DNA of 64,000 nt from Sphingobacterium paludis (GCF_004364125.1 NZ_SNZV01000003.1:433991-497990); one strand, 5' to 3'. Positions 8,551-18,609 are shown, numbered from the stretch's first letter. A program made the numbers and translations. Notes: a model not told the origin generated them from the letters alone.

Positions 8551-11424
8551 ATGAGCAACGTATTTTATCAAGAAAAATTTCAAGATCGTCATAACGGCCC
8601 GAGGGCAGAAGAGGCGCAAGAAATGTTAGCCTTCTTAGGCGTATCATCGTTAGATGAACTGATCGAGCAAACTGTCCCCAGCCAAATCCGACTGAAGAAA
8701 CCACTAGCACTGCCTGAAGCGTTGAGCGAAAAAGGCTATTTAGCCAAGGTGAAGCAGCTTGCAGATAAAAACAAGGTCTTCAAATCCTACATCGGTCAAG
8801 GCTATTATGATGTAACAGTGCCTGGCGTTATCCAACGCAATGTTTTGGAAAATCCAGGATGGTATACGCAGTATACACCTTATCAAGCGGAGATCGCACA
8901 AGGACGTTTACAAGCGTTGCTCAACTTCCAGACGGCAGTTTCTGATCTTACTGGATTAGAGGTGGCTAATGCGTCGCTACTGGATGAAGCTACTGCTGCC
9001 GCAGAGGCGATGTTTATGCTTTACAGTGCACGCAAAAACAAGGCTGCCCATGTTTTTCTTGTGACGCCCAATGTATATCCGCAGACCTTAGACGTTTTGC
9101 AGACGAGAGCCATGCCCTTTGGCGTGGAGATTCGCGTGGCCGATTTAGAAGAGTCAAATCTGAGCGATGACGTTTTTGCTGCATTTATACAGTATCCTGC
9201 GGCTGACGGATCCGTTGCCGATTTCGCGAACTTCACCGCTGCTGCGCACGCTCAGCAAATAACCATTTGCGTTGCGGCAGATCTTCTCTCTTTGACGTTG
9301 CTTACGCCTCCGGGCGAATGGGGTGCTGATGTTGTGGTGGGTAACTCGCAGCGTTTCGGCGTGCCGATGGGATTCGGTGGTCCGCATGCCGCTTTCTTTG
9401 CTACAAAAGATGCATTTAAGCGCAACATTCCCGGCCGTATTATCGGTGTTACTTCGGATGCAAATGGCGACTACGCACTACGTATGGCTTTGCAAACACG
9501 GGAGCAGCATATCCGTCGTGACAAAGCATCTTCCAATATCTGTACAGCGCAAGCGCTATTGGCGATCATGGCTTCTTTTTACGCAGTATACCATGGCCCG
9601 CAAGGCATAAAAAATATTGCTAGCCGCATTAATGATTTAGCCAAGTTGCTGGATCAGGCACTACAAGCGCTCGGCTACGAGCAAACAAACGCTGCGTACT
9701 TTGATACACTGCGCGTGGTGGTAGGCGACCATGTGGGCGCGCTAAAGGGCGAAGCGCTCAACAATGAATTGAACTTCTTCTATAACGAAGGCACGGTGGG
9801 TATCTCCATCGATGAGACGACCACCTTCGAAGATATACAGACCATTGTGAAGGTTTTTGCAAAAATCAAAGCAAAAAGCCTGAATGATGTGGATCTAAAC
9901 GGCTTGGCTACGGAACTTACTTCGTCGATACCAGAAGCGCTTGTTCGTACATCGGCGTACTTGACTCATCCAGTTTTCAACAGCTACCATTCGGAGAGCG
10001 AAATGTTGCGGTATATTAAATCGCTGGAGTCAAAAGACCTTTCTCTCTGTCACTCGATGATTCCACTTGGGTCATGCACCATGAAGTTAAATGCAACAAC
10101 GGAGATGGTTCCATTGACGTGGGCACATTTCGGTGGTTTGCATCCTTTTGCGCCGGTAGACCAAACATCAGGCTATATGCAACTGATCAATGAGCTAAAT
10201 GATTGGCTGTCGGAGATCACTGGTTTTGCAAAGATGTCTTTCCAGCCCAACTCAGGTGCTCAAGGGGAGTATGCAGGGCTGATGGTTATCCGCGCTTACC
10301 ATGAAAGCCGTTCGGAAGGCCACCGTAATATTTGTTTAATTCCAGCATCGGCACACGGGACGAACCCGGCGTCGGCTTCGATGGCCGGTTTGAAAGTCGT
10401 CGTCGTGAAGTGTGATGAACTTGGTAATATTGACGTGGCCGATCTTCGTGCCCGCGCAGAAGAGCATGCCGCGAATCTTAATTCCCTGATGGTGACATAT
10501 CCGTCGACACACGGCGTGTTTGAAGAGTCGATTATCGAGATTTGTGAAATTATTCACGCTAATGGCGGTCAGGTGTATATGGACGGCGCAAACATGAATG
10601 CGCAAGTTGGCTTGACAAGCCCAGGCTTTATTGGCGCTGACGTTTGTCACTTAAACTTGCACAAGACGTTCTGTATTCCACATGGAGGCGGTGGACCAGG
10701 CATGGGGCCTATCGGTGTGGTAGAGCACTTGGTGCCTTTCCTTCCCAACCATGAGGTGATTGCCGTTTCTGGAGACGAAGGTATTTCGGCGGTATCTGCT
10801 GCACCTTTTGGATCAGCATCTATCTTGACCATTTCATATGCATACATCGCCATGATGGGTGAAGACGGATTGACCGCTGCTACAAAAACTGCGATTTTAA
10901 ACGCCAATTATATCAAAGCTCGTCTAGAAGGGCATTATTCCGTTCTTTATGCCGGAGCCAATGGCCGCTGCGCACACGAGATGATTTTGGATTGCCGTGG
11001 ATTTAAAAATGCAGGCATCGAAGTCGCCGATATCGCGAAGCGATTGATGGATTACGGTTTTCATGCGCCCACCGTTTCTTTCCCGGTTGCGGGTACCTTG
11101 ATGGTCGAGCCAACGGAGTCCGAGTCGAAGGCGGAGTTGGATCGCTTTTGTGATGCATTGATTGCCATCCGTGCAGAAATTGCCGCTGTGGAAGCTGGCG
11201 ATGCTGATCAAAAAGATAATGTTCTGAAACATGCGCCACACACGGCAGAGGTCGTTACAGCTGATGCTTGGAACAGGCCATATAGCAGGCAGACCGCGGC
11301 CTATCCGTTACCTTATTTAAAGGTGAACAAGTTTTGGCCTTCGGTAGGGCGAGTGAATGATTCGCAAGGCGATAGAACCTTAATTTGTTCTTGCCCGCCT
11401 ATTGAGGAATACGCTGAAGCTTAA
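8551..11424 (+). CDS. gcvP: Glycine dehydrogenase (aminomethyl-transferring), P-protein
   Basis: 957 residues, the full single-chain P-protein length. This PLP enzyme decarboxylates glycine and passes the aminomethyl group to lipoylated GcvH. The start at 8551 ([17 protein letters not shown]) is chosen because the family begins with this F..RHIG/NGP region; the frame remains open 45 bp upstream. The N-terminal half has [20 protein letters not shown]. The C-terminal half has [12 protein letters not shown], the PLP-lysine segment [17 protein letters not shown] and the AHEMILDCR region. GcvH and GcvT are not in the window, so the system is split. It stands alone, followed by an inverted-repeat element. 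Confidence 0.97.
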   Translation: MSNVFYQEKFQDRHNGPRAEEAQEMLAFLGVSSLDELIEQTVPSQIRLKKPLALPEALSEKGYLAKVKQLADKNKVFKSYIGQGYYDVTVPGVIQRNVLENPGWYTQYTPYQAEIAQGRLQALLNFQTAVSDLTGLEVANASLLDEATAAAEAMFMLYSARKNKAAHVFLVTPNVYPQTLDVLQTRAMPFGVEIRVADLEESNLSDDVFAAFIQYPAADGSVADFANFTAAAHAQQITICVAADLLSLTLLTPPGEWGADVVVGNSQRFGVPMGFGGPHAAFFATKDAFKRNIPGRIIGVTSDANGDYALRMALQTREQHIRRDKASSNICTAQALLAIMASFYAVYHGPQGIKNIASRINDLAKLLDQALQALGYEQTNAAYFDTLRVVVGDHVGALKGEALNNELNFFYNEGTVGISIDETTTFEDIQTIVKVFAKIKAKSLNDVDLNGLATELTSSIPEALVRTSAYLTHPVFNSYHSESEMLRYIKSLESKDLSLCHSMIPLGSCTMKLNATTEMVPLTWAHFGGLHPFAPVDQTSGYMQLINELNDWLSEITGFAKMSFQPNSGAQGEYAGLMVIRAYHESRSEGHRNICLIPASAHGTNPASASMAGLKVVVVKCDELGNIDVADLRARAEEHAANLNSLMVTYPSTHGVFEESIIEICEIIHANGGQVYMDGANMNAQVGLTSPGFIGADVCHLNLHKTFCIPHGGGGPGMGPIGVVEHLVPFLPNHEVIAVSGDEGISAVSAAPFGSASILTISYAYIAMMGEDGLTAATKTAILNANYIKARLEGHYSVLYAGANGRCAHEMILDCRGFKNAGIEVADIAKRLMDYGFHAPTVSFPVAGTLMVEPTESESKAELDRFCDALIAIRAEIAAVEAGDADQKDNVLKHAPHTAEVVTADAWNRPYSRQTAAYPLPYLKVNKFWPSVGRVNDSQGDRTLICSCPPIEEYAEA

Positions 11425-11460
11425 TTTGCGGTTAGTCTTTTGCTGAAGAAGCTGTAAAAA

Positions 11461-11577
11461 ATTGATTAATTTTCGTCATTGCGAGAAGAAGTAACGACGA
11501 CGAAGCAATCTTACCATACACAAATGCAGATTGCTACGTCATACTTCCTCGCAATGACGTATTTTGAGTTAATCGAT
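11461..11577. repeat. Inverted-repeat (MITE/REP-like) element downstream of gcvP
   Basis: An imperfect palindrome of about 117 bp. The left arm has CGTCATTGCGAG (from 11474), then GAAGCAATCT; the right arm has AGATTGCTACGTC and CTCGCAATGACG (ending 11559). Outside these, ATTGATTAA pairs with TTAATCGAT. It has no coding potential. The 'cgtcattgcgag...gcaatct' core resembles intergenic palindromes that recur in many Sphingobacteriaceae genomes, a memory-based remark. It is the only copy in this window and could act as a terminator hairpin between the convergent genes. Confidence 0.75.
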
Positions 11578-11611
11578 TATCCCTCTAGCCTTTCTAAAAG
11601 GATAAGCGATA

Positions 11612-12433
11612 CTACAAATATTTCTTAAAAATAGCGTACAAGATTTTCAGGTCCTGTGCTGTTAAGATGGCGGTTGTTGTATCTCGCTGTATATAGTGAA
11701 TTTTGAAGGCTTTGATGGCGGCATCTATATTCTTCACATCATATCCGATCACGCGCAAAGCCAACTTCGGATCAAAATTCAGCGGGGGCTCCTCTAACAC
11801 CTCGTCATACCAAAATCCAAACCCGCGATCGGCCAATTTTTTCCACGGGAACCGAGATGGGTCGTTTTTACGCGTTGGGGCGTAATCCATATGACCAATG
11901 AAATTTGCTTGGGGTATTTTATAGGTCTCTTTGAGCTGCTGTAATAAGCTAAGCAAAGCTGCCACCTGCGCATCAGGCCAAGGATCGGTCGTGCCGTTGT
12001 TATCCAGTTCGATACCGATGGAGGAAGAGTTGAGGTCGGTGTCATTTCCCCAACGACCTAAACCCGCATGATGACCGCGGTAAAGGTCGTTTAGCATTTG
12101 TACGATCTTGCCATCTCGGCTAATAACGTAATGCGAACTAACACCTACTTTCTCGTTGTGAAAGGTTTTAACCGTTTGGTCGAGCGAGTTCTGCGCGGTA
12201 TGGTGTATCATAACATAATTAGGCTTGCGTACGCCAAAGTTGGTGGAAGCGATCCACTCTTTGTTGCCGGAAAGCACTCTATCCAATTGTCCTTCTACGG
12301 GTGCTTGACTATATTGCGCAGCAAAATTTTTCGCTTTTTCTTTGTAAACTTTTTCTGTTGCTGCGTACTTCCCTCCTCCACATGATGCGGCGATCAACAG
12401 CAGTGCCGGGAAGGCATAATATATTCTTTTCAT
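11612..12433 (-). CDS. N-acetylmuramoyl-L-alanine amidase lipoprotein (AmpD-like)
   Basis: About 273 residues from the ATG at 12433. A lipoprotein signal, MKRIYYAFPALLLIAASCGG, has its lipobox Cys at residue 18. The amidase_2 domain (about 60-210) shows VMIHHTAQNSLDQT (first zinc His), SSHYVISRDGKIVQM, HHAGLGRWGN, SIGIELDNNG and FIGHMDYAPTRKNDP (second zinc His, and Asp/Lys of the active site). It should cleave the amide between MurNAc and the peptide stem, anchored in the envelope. The upstream 18 codons of the open frame are not used, because they would hide the signal peptide. It is a single gene, convergent with gcvP. Confidence 0.9.
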   Translation of the reverse strand: MKRIYYAFPALLLIAASCGGGKYAATEKVYKEKAKNFAAQYSQAPVEGQLDRVLSGNKEWIASTNFGVRKPNYVMIHHTAQNSLDQTVKTFHNEKVGVSSHYVISRDGKIVQMLNDLYRGHHAGLGRWGNDTDLNSSSIGIELDNNGTTDPWPDAQVAALLSLLQQLKETYKIPQANFIGHMDYAPTRKNDPSRFPWKKLADRGFGFWYDEVLEEPPLNFDPKLALRVIGYDVKNIDAAIKAFKIHYIQRDTTTAILTAQDLKILYAIFKKYL

Positions 12434-12513
12434 ATGTTGTCTTTTTCCAAATGTACAAACAAAGGTTGAAAAGCTATACCGATTCATGCGTTTAAGGTGG
12501 GAGGACTATGAAA

Positions 12514-12550
12514 ACAAAAAAGGAGGCGTGCCAAGCAATCCTCCTTTTGT
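12514..12550 (-). terminator. Intrinsic terminator after the conserved protein at 12562
   Basis: The stem ACAAAAAAGGAGG at the left and CCTCCTTTTGT at the right encloses a loop of about 13 nt. On the minus strand the hairpin is followed by a T-rich run. It lies 12 bp past the stop of the minus-strand gene beginning at 13875. Confidence 0.75.
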
Positions 12551-12561
12551 TAGTACCGGTG

Positions 12562-13875
12562 CTACACCGTTTTTACATATTTCTCGTCGTAATTTTCAAT
12601 ATCGACAATGTATTTATTCTGTATCAGAAAGTCGAAAAGATGCTGCGCTTCGTCCGCTACCGGCATGTTTCGCGTGGTAACGATCTCGTTTGATTTTTTA
12701 TCCAAATACGGGTAGGCGTACAGCCGCACATCTTTGCTGAACATGCCCGAGATGTAGGAGAGAAGCTCGTTTGTATACTCTTCTTTATTGTATTGATGGG
12801 TGTTAAAGATGTTTTTCAAGTTGGAGACGTTGGTCGCAATACCCACATGTTTGGGCTTGAAAGACTTCACGAACTCTGCCAGGTAGTTGTTGCGGTGGAA
12901 GTTGGACACCATAATGTTATTTCCTGTCGAACAGAGGTACTCGGCACGCTCGGCGAAGTAACGTAGGTCTTCATCGGTGATAGCGTTGTCTTCATCTAGC
13001 GCGTTACTCATTAATACCTCAATCAAGACCACGGTGTCTGCTGGGGTGGCGCCGCTATTCTTTTCAAACTGCTCCACCGCAAGGTTGAACAGGTCGAAGT
13101 TCGGATTGGATTTCTGACGGTATTTGGTGCGTAGAATAATGATGTTCTTCTTATAAAGATAGTCTTTGATTTGTGCTGCTTTTGCATCCGGCCGGAAAAT
13201 CGCTGCTTTGGCGAAGCCCTTCGCGATGAGGTACAGATTGAGCAAACGTTCATTCGCCTGTTCAAACACGGGCCCCGATACTTTAACCAAATCAATTTCT
13301 ACAGAGCCGATCGATAAATTGTCTACCAAGGACTCGATCATCGTCTGCGGATCTTCGGCGTAATAATAGGCAGCAAAAATGAGATTGACCCCCAAGATAC
13401 CCAGCACTTTGGACTGTAATCGGGAGTCGCTATCCAACAACCTGACGTGGATAACGATGTCATTCACGGGGCCACCGACTTCGTGCTGAAAGCGTACGCC
13501 GATCCAGCCGTGCGGCTCATTGGTTTTCGTGAAGTTTAAGGTGGTAACGGTGTCGGCAAAAGCGAAGAACTTCTTCGAGCCATACTTCTCGCCGTATAAG
13601 CGTTCGGTAAGCAGGTTAAATTCATGGTGAAGCATCTTGTTTAGTCGCGTGCGACTCACGTAACGGCCAGACTCTTCGACCCCATAGATAGCGTCACTAA
13701 AAGCCATATCGTAGGCCGATATGGTTTTGGCAATGGTGCCGGATGCTGCACCTGCTTCAAAAAAATTACGGGCCACTTCCTGCCCTGCACCAATTTCCGC
13801 AAAGGTGCCGTAAATATCTGGATTTAAGTTGATTTTTAATGCTTTTCGCTTCGTTTCAAAGATTTCTCTCGCCAT
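12562..13875 (-). CDS. Conserved cytoplasmic protein of unknown role
   Basis: 437 residues from the ATG at 13875 (MAREIFETKRKALKINLNP). There is no signal peptide or membrane segment. Conserved-looking blocks are YGTFAEIGAGQEVARNFFEAG, GTIAKTISAYDM and YVSRTRLNKMLHHEFNLL near the N-terminus, ADTVTTLNFTKTNEPHGWIG, and GILGVNLIFAAYYY. I recognise it as a widespread Bacteroidota protein, but reference names for it vary and some are clearly wrong (such as TonB-dependent receptor or nucleotide adenylyltransferase). I assign no function. It is transcribed alone, with its own terminator downstream and a 57-bp gap to the NUDIX gene's terminator upstream. Confidence 0.85.
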   Translation of the reverse strand: MAREIFETKRKALKINLNPDIYGTFAEIGAGQEVARNFFEAGAASGTIAKTISAYDMAFSDAIYGVEESGRYVSRTRLNKMLHHEFNLLTERLYGEKYGSKKFFAFADTVTTLNFTKTNEPHGWIGVRFQHEVGGPVNDIVIHVRLLDSDSRLQSKVLGILGVNLIFAAYYYAEDPQTMIESLVDNLSIGSVEIDLVKVSGPVFEQANERLLNLYLIAKGFAKAAIFRPDAKAAQIKDYLYKKNIIILRTKYRQKSNPNFDLFNLAVEQFEKNSGATPADTVVLIEVLMSNALDEDNAITDEDLRYFAERAEYLCSTGNNIMVSNFHRNNYLAEFVKSFKPKHVGIATNVSNLKNIFNTHQYNKEEYTNELLSYISGMFSKDVRLYAYPYLDKKSNEIVTTRNMPVADEAQHLFDFLIQNKYIVDIENYDEKYVKTV

Positions 13876-13932
13876 ATGGCAAAGGTACAAAAATCATGGG
13901 GATTATTCGGGGAGGGGATGTGTTTAGGGAAT

Positions 13933-13965
13933 AAAATTAGGTTTGCTCACAGCAAACCTAATTTT
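13933..13965 (-). terminator. Intrinsic terminator overlapping the NUDIX stop codon
   Basis: A perfect 15-bp stem, AAAATTAGGTTTGCT (13933-13947) with its complement at 13951-13965, and a 3-nt loop. The last codons and stop of the minus-strand NUDIX gene form part of the stem, so translation to the end would cover one arm. Confidence 0.85.
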
Positions 13966-14489
13966 TGAAAAGTATAAAAAAGTGCAGAGCTGTGTAAGGC
14001 CTGGCCGATTTTATTGGCCAGCAAAAACTGCTTTGCCTCGTCTATAGACATGCGCACCACATCGATATCTTCGGAAGCGTCTAGTTCCTGCTCCTGTACC
14101 TTACGGCCACCGGTCAGCAGGTAGGTATAAGTTACGTTACCACTTGTTGCTGGGTTCGCATAGAGCGCGCAGATCTTTTCTATCTTGTCAAATGCATAGC
14201 CGGTTTCCTCCAGCAGTTCGCGATGGGCGGCCAATTCCGGATCTTCGCCATCTTCAACCACACCCGCAGGCAGTTCAACCATGATCTGTCCGGCACCATG
14301 CCTGTATTGCTGTACGAAGAGCACTTCGTTATCTTCGGTGATGGCGACCATATTAACCCAAGTGGGATATTCCAAGACATAGTACTCATCTTTGATCGTC
14401 CCGTTGGGCAACTGCAGCTTATCGACGCGCAGTGTTGCCCAAGGTCGTTGAACGAGGTATTTTGATTCCAGCAACGTCCATTTTTCCAT
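13947..14489 (-). CDS. NUDIX hydrolase (ADP-ribose pyrophosphatase-like)
   Basis: 180 residues with a complete Nudix box, GVVEDGEDPELAAHRELLEETGY (about residues 76-98; fits GX5EX7REUXEEXGU). Upstream is FVQQYRHGAGQIMVELPAG, the pattern of ADP-ribose or nucleotide-sugar pyrophosphatases. It probably hydrolyses a nucleoside diphosphate linked to a sugar moiety, with Mg2+. It starts 2 bp after the stop of the phosphohexomutase gene and is probably in one operon with it, consistent with sugar-nucleotide turnover. The terminator is built into its 3' end. Confidence 0.92.
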   Translation of the reverse strand: MEKWTLLESKYLVQRPWATLRVDKLQLPNGTIKDEYYVLEYPTWVNMVAITEDNEVLFVQQYRHGAGQIMVELPAGVVEDGEDPELAAHRELLEETGYAFDKIEKICALYANPATSGNVTYTYLLTGGRKVQEQELDASEDIDVVRMSIDEAKQFLLANKIGQALHSSALFYTFQKLGLL

Positions 14490-14491
14490 CC

Positions 14492-16231
14492 TTAGTCTTT
14501 TACAATGTCCGCCATGATATTCCTTACTTTTTCTTCCAGCTTCTTGGCTGTTTCTTCATATTGTGAACGGTTTGCTAAGCTTTCCTTTACCGAGCAGTAA
14601 AATTTGATCTTTGGCTCCGTGCCTGATGGGCGGGCAGAGATCACATCACCATCTACGGTGATAAACTGCAAGACATCCGATTTAGGTAGGTCAATGGTCG
14701 ATTGGCTGCTGTCTGCCAAGATTGTCGACACACCGTTTTCATAATCGCGGATCTCCTTCACGGCGACGCCGCCTAGCGATTGCGGAGCGTTAGCACGCAG
14801 GTCAGCCATCATCTGTTTAATTTCATCAGCCCCTGCTTTTCCTTTTTTCGTTAATGAGATTAATTTTTCCTGGTAAAAACCATAGGTCTCGTAGATTTCC
14901 AAGAGGACATCAAAAAGTGATTTCCCTTGGTTTTTGAAGTATGCTGCCATCTCGGCAATAAACGCACAGGCGTTCACGGCATCCTTATCGCGTACCAAGT
15001 CGCCCACTAAAAAGCCGTAGCTTTCTTCGCCCCCGACCAGGTAGTTCTCTTTGCCTTGCACTCGGGTAATAACCTCGCCGATAAATTTGAAGCCGGTTAA
15101 GGTTTCATAGTTTTTAACGCTGAAACCAGTCCCGATATCGCTAATAAGGTTGGAGGTAACGATCGTTTTTACGATGAAGTCATTGTCTTTTAACGTGCCA
15201 TTTTCTTTTTTCGAGGATAGCACATAGTAGGTAAGTAGACTGCCGATTTGATTGCCGTTTAATAACTGTATCTCGCCGTTGTGGTTCTTCACCGCTAAGC
15301 CGACGCGATCAGCATCAGGATCAGTCGCCATAACGACATCCGCATCGATATCCTGGCCCTTTTGCTTGGCCATGCTCATGGCTTCTTCTTCTTCGGGGTT
15401 TGGGTAAACGACTGTCGGGAAATTTCCGTCTGGTGTAGCCTGTTCAGCAACAACTTGAACATTTTTAAAACCCCATGCTTCGAGCATTTTTGGAACGATG
15501 GTGATGCCCGTGCCGTGTATCGAAGAAAAGACGATTTTCAAGTCGCTTTGCGCGGCAACAGCTTCCGGGTGAATGCTCAGTTGCTTGTTGGCATCGATAT
15601 ACAGTTGATCAAAATCTTCACCGACCAGGGTGATATTTTCCGCTACGCCATCAAATTTTATTTCATTTACAGACTGGATCGCATTGACCTCGGTAATGAC
15701 GTTTTTGTCATGTGGCGCAACAAGCTGCCCGCCATCATTCCAGTAGGCCTTATAGCCGTTGTATTCCTTTGGGTTGTGCGATGCTGTTAACATCACGCCG
15801 CCCTGGCAACCAAAATGGCGCACGGCAAAGGATAGCATCGGTGTAGGGCGAAGTTCCTTAAAAAGGTATACGTGAATTCCGTTAGCGGCAAATACATCCG
15901 CCACCAGCTGGCCAAACTTTTGCGAATTGTTACGGCTATCATAGGAAACCGCCACTTTCACCGCTTGGTTCGGGAATTGTTTTTTAAGGTAGTTGGCTAA
16001 ACCTTGTGTCGCTTTTCCAATGGTATATTTGTTCATGCGGTTGGAGCCCACGCCCATAATGCCGCGTAATCCTCCTGTTCCGAATTCCAGCTCTTTATAG
16101 AAGGAATCGATCAATTCTGTTTCTTGTTTATCGTCCACAAGTTTCTGTACCTGTCCAACGGTTTCTGCGTCGTACTCCGCACTTAACCATTGGTGTATGC
16201 GATCATTTGTGGCTTGGTCAATAGTATTCAT
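14492..16231 (-). CDS. Phospho-sugar mutase (phosphoglucomutase/phosphomannomutase)
   Basis: 579 residues, the long alpha-D-phosphohexomutase form. The order of motifs is GTGGLRGIMGVGSNRMN, the phosphoserine loop TASHNPKEYNGYKAYW, the metal-binding loop ATDPDADRVG, the sugar-binding loop GGEESYGF and the phosphate-binding RPSGTEPKIKFY near the C-terminus. It interconverts hexose 1- and 6-phosphates; glucose versus mannose preference cannot be told from sequence alone. It is first in a two-gene unit with the NUDIX hydrolase. Confidence 0.95.
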   Translation of the reverse strand: MNTIDQATNDRIHQWLSAEYDAETVGQVQKLVDDKQETELIDSFYKELEFGTGGLRGIMGVGSNRMNKYTIGKATQGLANYLKKQFPNQAVKVAVSYDSRNNSQKFGQLVADVFAANGIHVYLFKELRPTPMLSFAVRHFGCQGGVMLTASHNPKEYNGYKAYWNDGGQLVAPHDKNVITEVNAIQSVNEIKFDGVAENITLVGEDFDQLYIDANKQLSIHPEAVAAQSDLKIVFSSIHGTGITIVPKMLEAWGFKNVQVVAEQATPDGNFPTVVYPNPEEEEAMSMAKQKGQDIDADVVMATDPDADRVGLAVKNHNGEIQLLNGNQIGSLLTYYVLSSKKENGTLKDNDFIVKTIVTSNLISDIGTGFSVKNYETLTGFKFIGEVITRVQGKENYLVGGEESYGFLVGDLVRDKDAVNACAFIAEMAAYFKNQGKSLFDVLLEIYETYGFYQEKLISLTKKGKAGADEIKQMMADLRANAPQSLGGVAVKEIRDYENGVSTILADSSQSTIDLPKSDVLQFITVDGDVISARPSGTEPKIKFYCSVKESLANRSQYEETAKKLEEKVRNIMADIVKD

Positions 16232-16339
16232 TATGTATAGATATTTAATGCCTAAATATAGGCGTTTCTTTTTAATCAGTGAGGGTGTATATATTAAATT
16301 AATGTATGCGCTGGCGTAGTCCTGAGCGCATTTTATGCG

Positions 16340-16966
16340 CTATGCATCGCACCAACCGTAAGCGCGGTCCAGTACGATAACATACCAAGATCCTTCAAAC
16401 TTTTTGATATGGAAAATGAGATTTTCCGCATTGGTTAACACCACGCGGTAACTGTCTTTTTCCAACGCTTTGATGTTGCTAACGGTACTGGGATCGACCT
16501 GTTCAAACTCCTGCTGGAAAGCCGTAATTTGGGCGAGCTGGTTCGCCTGCTTGGTGGTGTCGCAGAAGAAACCTAGTTTATCCCACTTCTCGCCTCCACA
16601 GTCGTAATGCGGAGTCTCCGCAAAACTCAGCACGTAGTCATTCTGGAATGTGGTATAGGGAAAATGCTCGGGCACGGGCTTTTTAAAATCTAAACGATCG
16701 ACATGTTTATAGGCGTCCATAGCACCCGGTCGATAGATAATATACAGGCCAAGCTCCGGATGGATCAGGGCATTTGCTTTCTCATTATCCTGACTCAGGT
16801 AGGCCCGCGTAAATCGGGTAATCACCTCGGTCATGGCTTGTGCTTCTTCGCTCGGGCGCAACGTTGTCGAGACAGAGTCTGTCTTTTCTTCGCTTTTTTT
16901 GTTGGATGAATTGCAGGAGGCAAGGAACGTTGCCACACAGCAAAAAGCCAAGGCTATTTTTTTCAT
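16340..16966 (-). CDS. Lipoprotein of unknown function
   Basis: About 208 residues from the ATG at 16966. The signal MKKIALAFCCVATFLASCNSS has its lipobox Cys at residue 18, followed by a Ser/Lys/Glu-rich tether. The remainder contains TEVITRFTRAYLSQDNEKAN, HPELGLYIIYRPG and, at the end, SWYVIVLDRAYGWCDA; three non-lipobox cysteines are present. The ATG overlaps the stop of the SDR gene by 4 bases (ATGA), so it is translated as the third gene of the enoyl-CoA hydratase/SDR operon. I do not recognise a family. Confidence 0.8.
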   Translation of the reverse strand: MKKIALAFCCVATFLASCNSSNKKSEEKTDSVSTTLRPSEEAQAMTEVITRFTRAYLSQDNEKANALIHPELGLYIIYRPGAMDAYKHVDRLDFKKPVPEHFPYTTFQNDYVLSFAETPHYDCGGEKWDKLGFFCDTTKQANQLAQITAFQQEFEQVDPSTVSNIKALEKDSYRVVLTNAENLIFHIKKFEGSWYVIVLDRAYGWCDA

Positions 16967-17835
16967 GATTTGTTGTTTTGTCTGATAGTCTCCGCTATGC
17001 TGTCCCACATCTCGTTGGGGATGGCTTCCAGATTGTTGAACTCGCCGGCACCCTGTAGCCATTCGCCGCCATCAATGGTAACGACTTCTCCGTTGATAAA
17101 GCCGGCAAAGTCTGAAAGGAGGAAGGCTGCTAGATTGGCCAATTCCTGATGTTCGCCAACACGTTTTAGCGGCACCCGGTTTTTAAAGTCAAACTTTTCC
17201 ATAAGTTCGCCGGGCAGCAGCCTGTCCCACGCGCCTTTGGTAGGAAATGGTCCCGGCGCGATGGCGTTGTTTCGGATACCATATTTTCCCCATTCAACGG
17301 CTAGCGATCGGGTTAAAGCCAAGACGCCGGCCTTCGCAATAGCGGACGGTACTACATAGCCCGATCCCGTGAAGGCGTAGGTGGTCACGATATTCAATAC
17401 GGAGGCTTTTTGCTTTTTGGCAATCCAGTTTTTTCCAAAGGTCAGCGTACAGTTTACCGTGCCTTTCAAAACGATGTCGATCACGGTGGAAAAGGCATTG
17501 GCAGAAAGCCGTTCCGTAGGTGAAATAAAATTTCCCGCCGCGTTGTTAACAAGCAAGTCTACCTGAGAGAATGCCTCCTCGCTCTTCTGAAGAAGTTCTT
17601 CAACCTGTGCGACGTCTCTGACATCGCAAGCTATGGGCAACACGCGGTTTCCCGTAGCAGCACTTATTTCTTTGGCTGTTTGGTCAAGCACGTCAATTTT
17701 TCGACTTGTGATAATCACATGGGCACCAAGTTCGGAAAAATAATGCGACATGGCTTTGCCTAACCCCGTTCCGCCGCCGGTAACGACAATTGTTTTGCCT
17801 TGCAGTGCGTCGGATTTTAATGCGCCTTGTACCAT
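16963..17835 (-). CDS. SDR oxidoreductase, 2,4-dienoyl-CoA reductase-like
   Basis: 290 residues with a Rossmann fold: VVTGGGTGLGKAMSHYFSELG (NADP-binding), a NNAAGNFISPTERLS segment and, in place of the classic YxxxK, SAIAKAGVLALTRSLAVEWG. The AAGNF motif with Ser/Ala at the Tyr position is typical of peroxisomal-type 2,4-dienoyl-CoA reductases. The C-terminal GEVVTIDGGEWLQGAGEF agrees. It is likely used for oxidation of unsaturated fatty acyl-CoA. It sits 3 bp after an enoyl-CoA hydratase gene and overlaps the following lipoprotein gene by 4 bases. Confidence 0.88.
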   Translation of the reverse strand: MVQGALKSDALQGKTIVVTGGGTGLGKAMSHYFSELGAHVIITSRKIDVLDQTAKEISAATGNRVLPIACDVRDVAQVEELLQKSEEAFSQVDLLVNNAAGNFISPTERLSANAFSTVIDIVLKGTVNCTLTFGKNWIAKKQKASVLNIVTTYAFTGSGYVVPSAIAKAGVLALTRSLAVEWGKYGIRNNAIAPGPFPTKGAWDRLLPGELMEKFDFKNRVPLKRVGEHQELANLAAFLLSDFAGFINGEVVTIDGGEWLQGAGEFNNLEAIPNEMWDSIAETIRQNNKS

Positions 17836-17838
17836 GTT

Positions 17839-18609
17839 TTACCCCCTTTTTTTTGTGAGATTGTCAATTATCGTTTTCAATATGTGTCGTGTTGACGGTC
17901 GCCACCACTGCTCTAACACCTGTTGTATGGCTTCTGTTTTGTTTTCTTTAATTTTTCGTAGCAGTTCCTGCCGCAGGTTGATCTTAGTTTCTCCCCATGC
18001 GGAGCGGTCAAACTGTGTCCAGCTTTTGGCCTTGCGCGCGGCTAGTGTTTGGATGCGGTTTGCTGCCGTAAGTTCATCCACCAAACCGATGTTAAGCGCT
18101 TCGGCAGGAGACAGCAGCTTTCCTTCCAACAGGTTTCTGTAGGCGTTGGGTTGGCCGATCCAGAAGCTGTAAAGCGCAAAAATGCTGTGGGGTACGACAA
18201 TGCCGACGGGCACTTCGTTTAAGCCAATCACGTAATCGCCTTCTGCAATAATGCGGTAGTCGCAGCAAAGAGCCAGCACACAGCCACCAGCAGGGCTATG
18301 CCCGGTGACGGAGGCGATAACAGGCTTTGGAAAGGCGGAGAGGTCGTAAATAACATCCATAAAGGCTTCCCAGAAACGCAGCATGGTCTGCTCATCATAT
18401 CCATAAAGGGTGATCAGATCCAAACCCGAAGAAAAGAAACCTTCTTTGCCATGCAGAACAAGGGACTCAACGGCAGGATCGTTTCGGTGTTGCAACAATT
18501 CCGCATGAAGCTCTTGAAGCATTTCTAAATGCATCGCGTTTGATTTGCCGCGGTCTAAACCAACGTAGGCAATATGATCGGTAATTTGAGTTTTTATGAA
18601 TTCCGCCAT
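17839..18609 (-). CDS. Enoyl-CoA hydratase/isomerase family protein
   Basis: 256 residues, crotonase fold. The ATG at 18609 (MAEFIKTQITDHIAYVGLDR) is preferred to a GTG two codons upstream. Oxyanion-hole segments are GKEGFFSSGLDLITLY and VTGHSPAGGCVLALCCDYRI; the second catalytic Glu region reads IGLNEVPVGIVVP. It adds water to, or isomerises, enoyl-CoA. It is first gene of a three-gene minus-strand operon with a dienoyl-CoA reductase-like SDR, which together suggest a small beta-oxidation unit. It is divergent from exbD. Confidence 0.9.
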   Translation of the reverse strand: MAEFIKTQITDHIAYVGLDRGKSNAMHLEMLQELHAELLQHRNDPAVESLVLHGKEGFFSSGLDLITLYGYDEQTMLRFWEAFMDVIYDLSAFPKPVIASVTGHSPAGGCVLALCCDYRIIAEGDYVIGLNEVPVGIVVPHSIFALYSFWIGQPNAYRNLLEGKLLSPAEALNIGLVDELTAANRIQTLAARKAKSWTQFDRSAWGETKINLRQELLRKIKENKTEAIQQVLEQWWRPSTRHILKTIIDNLTKKRG

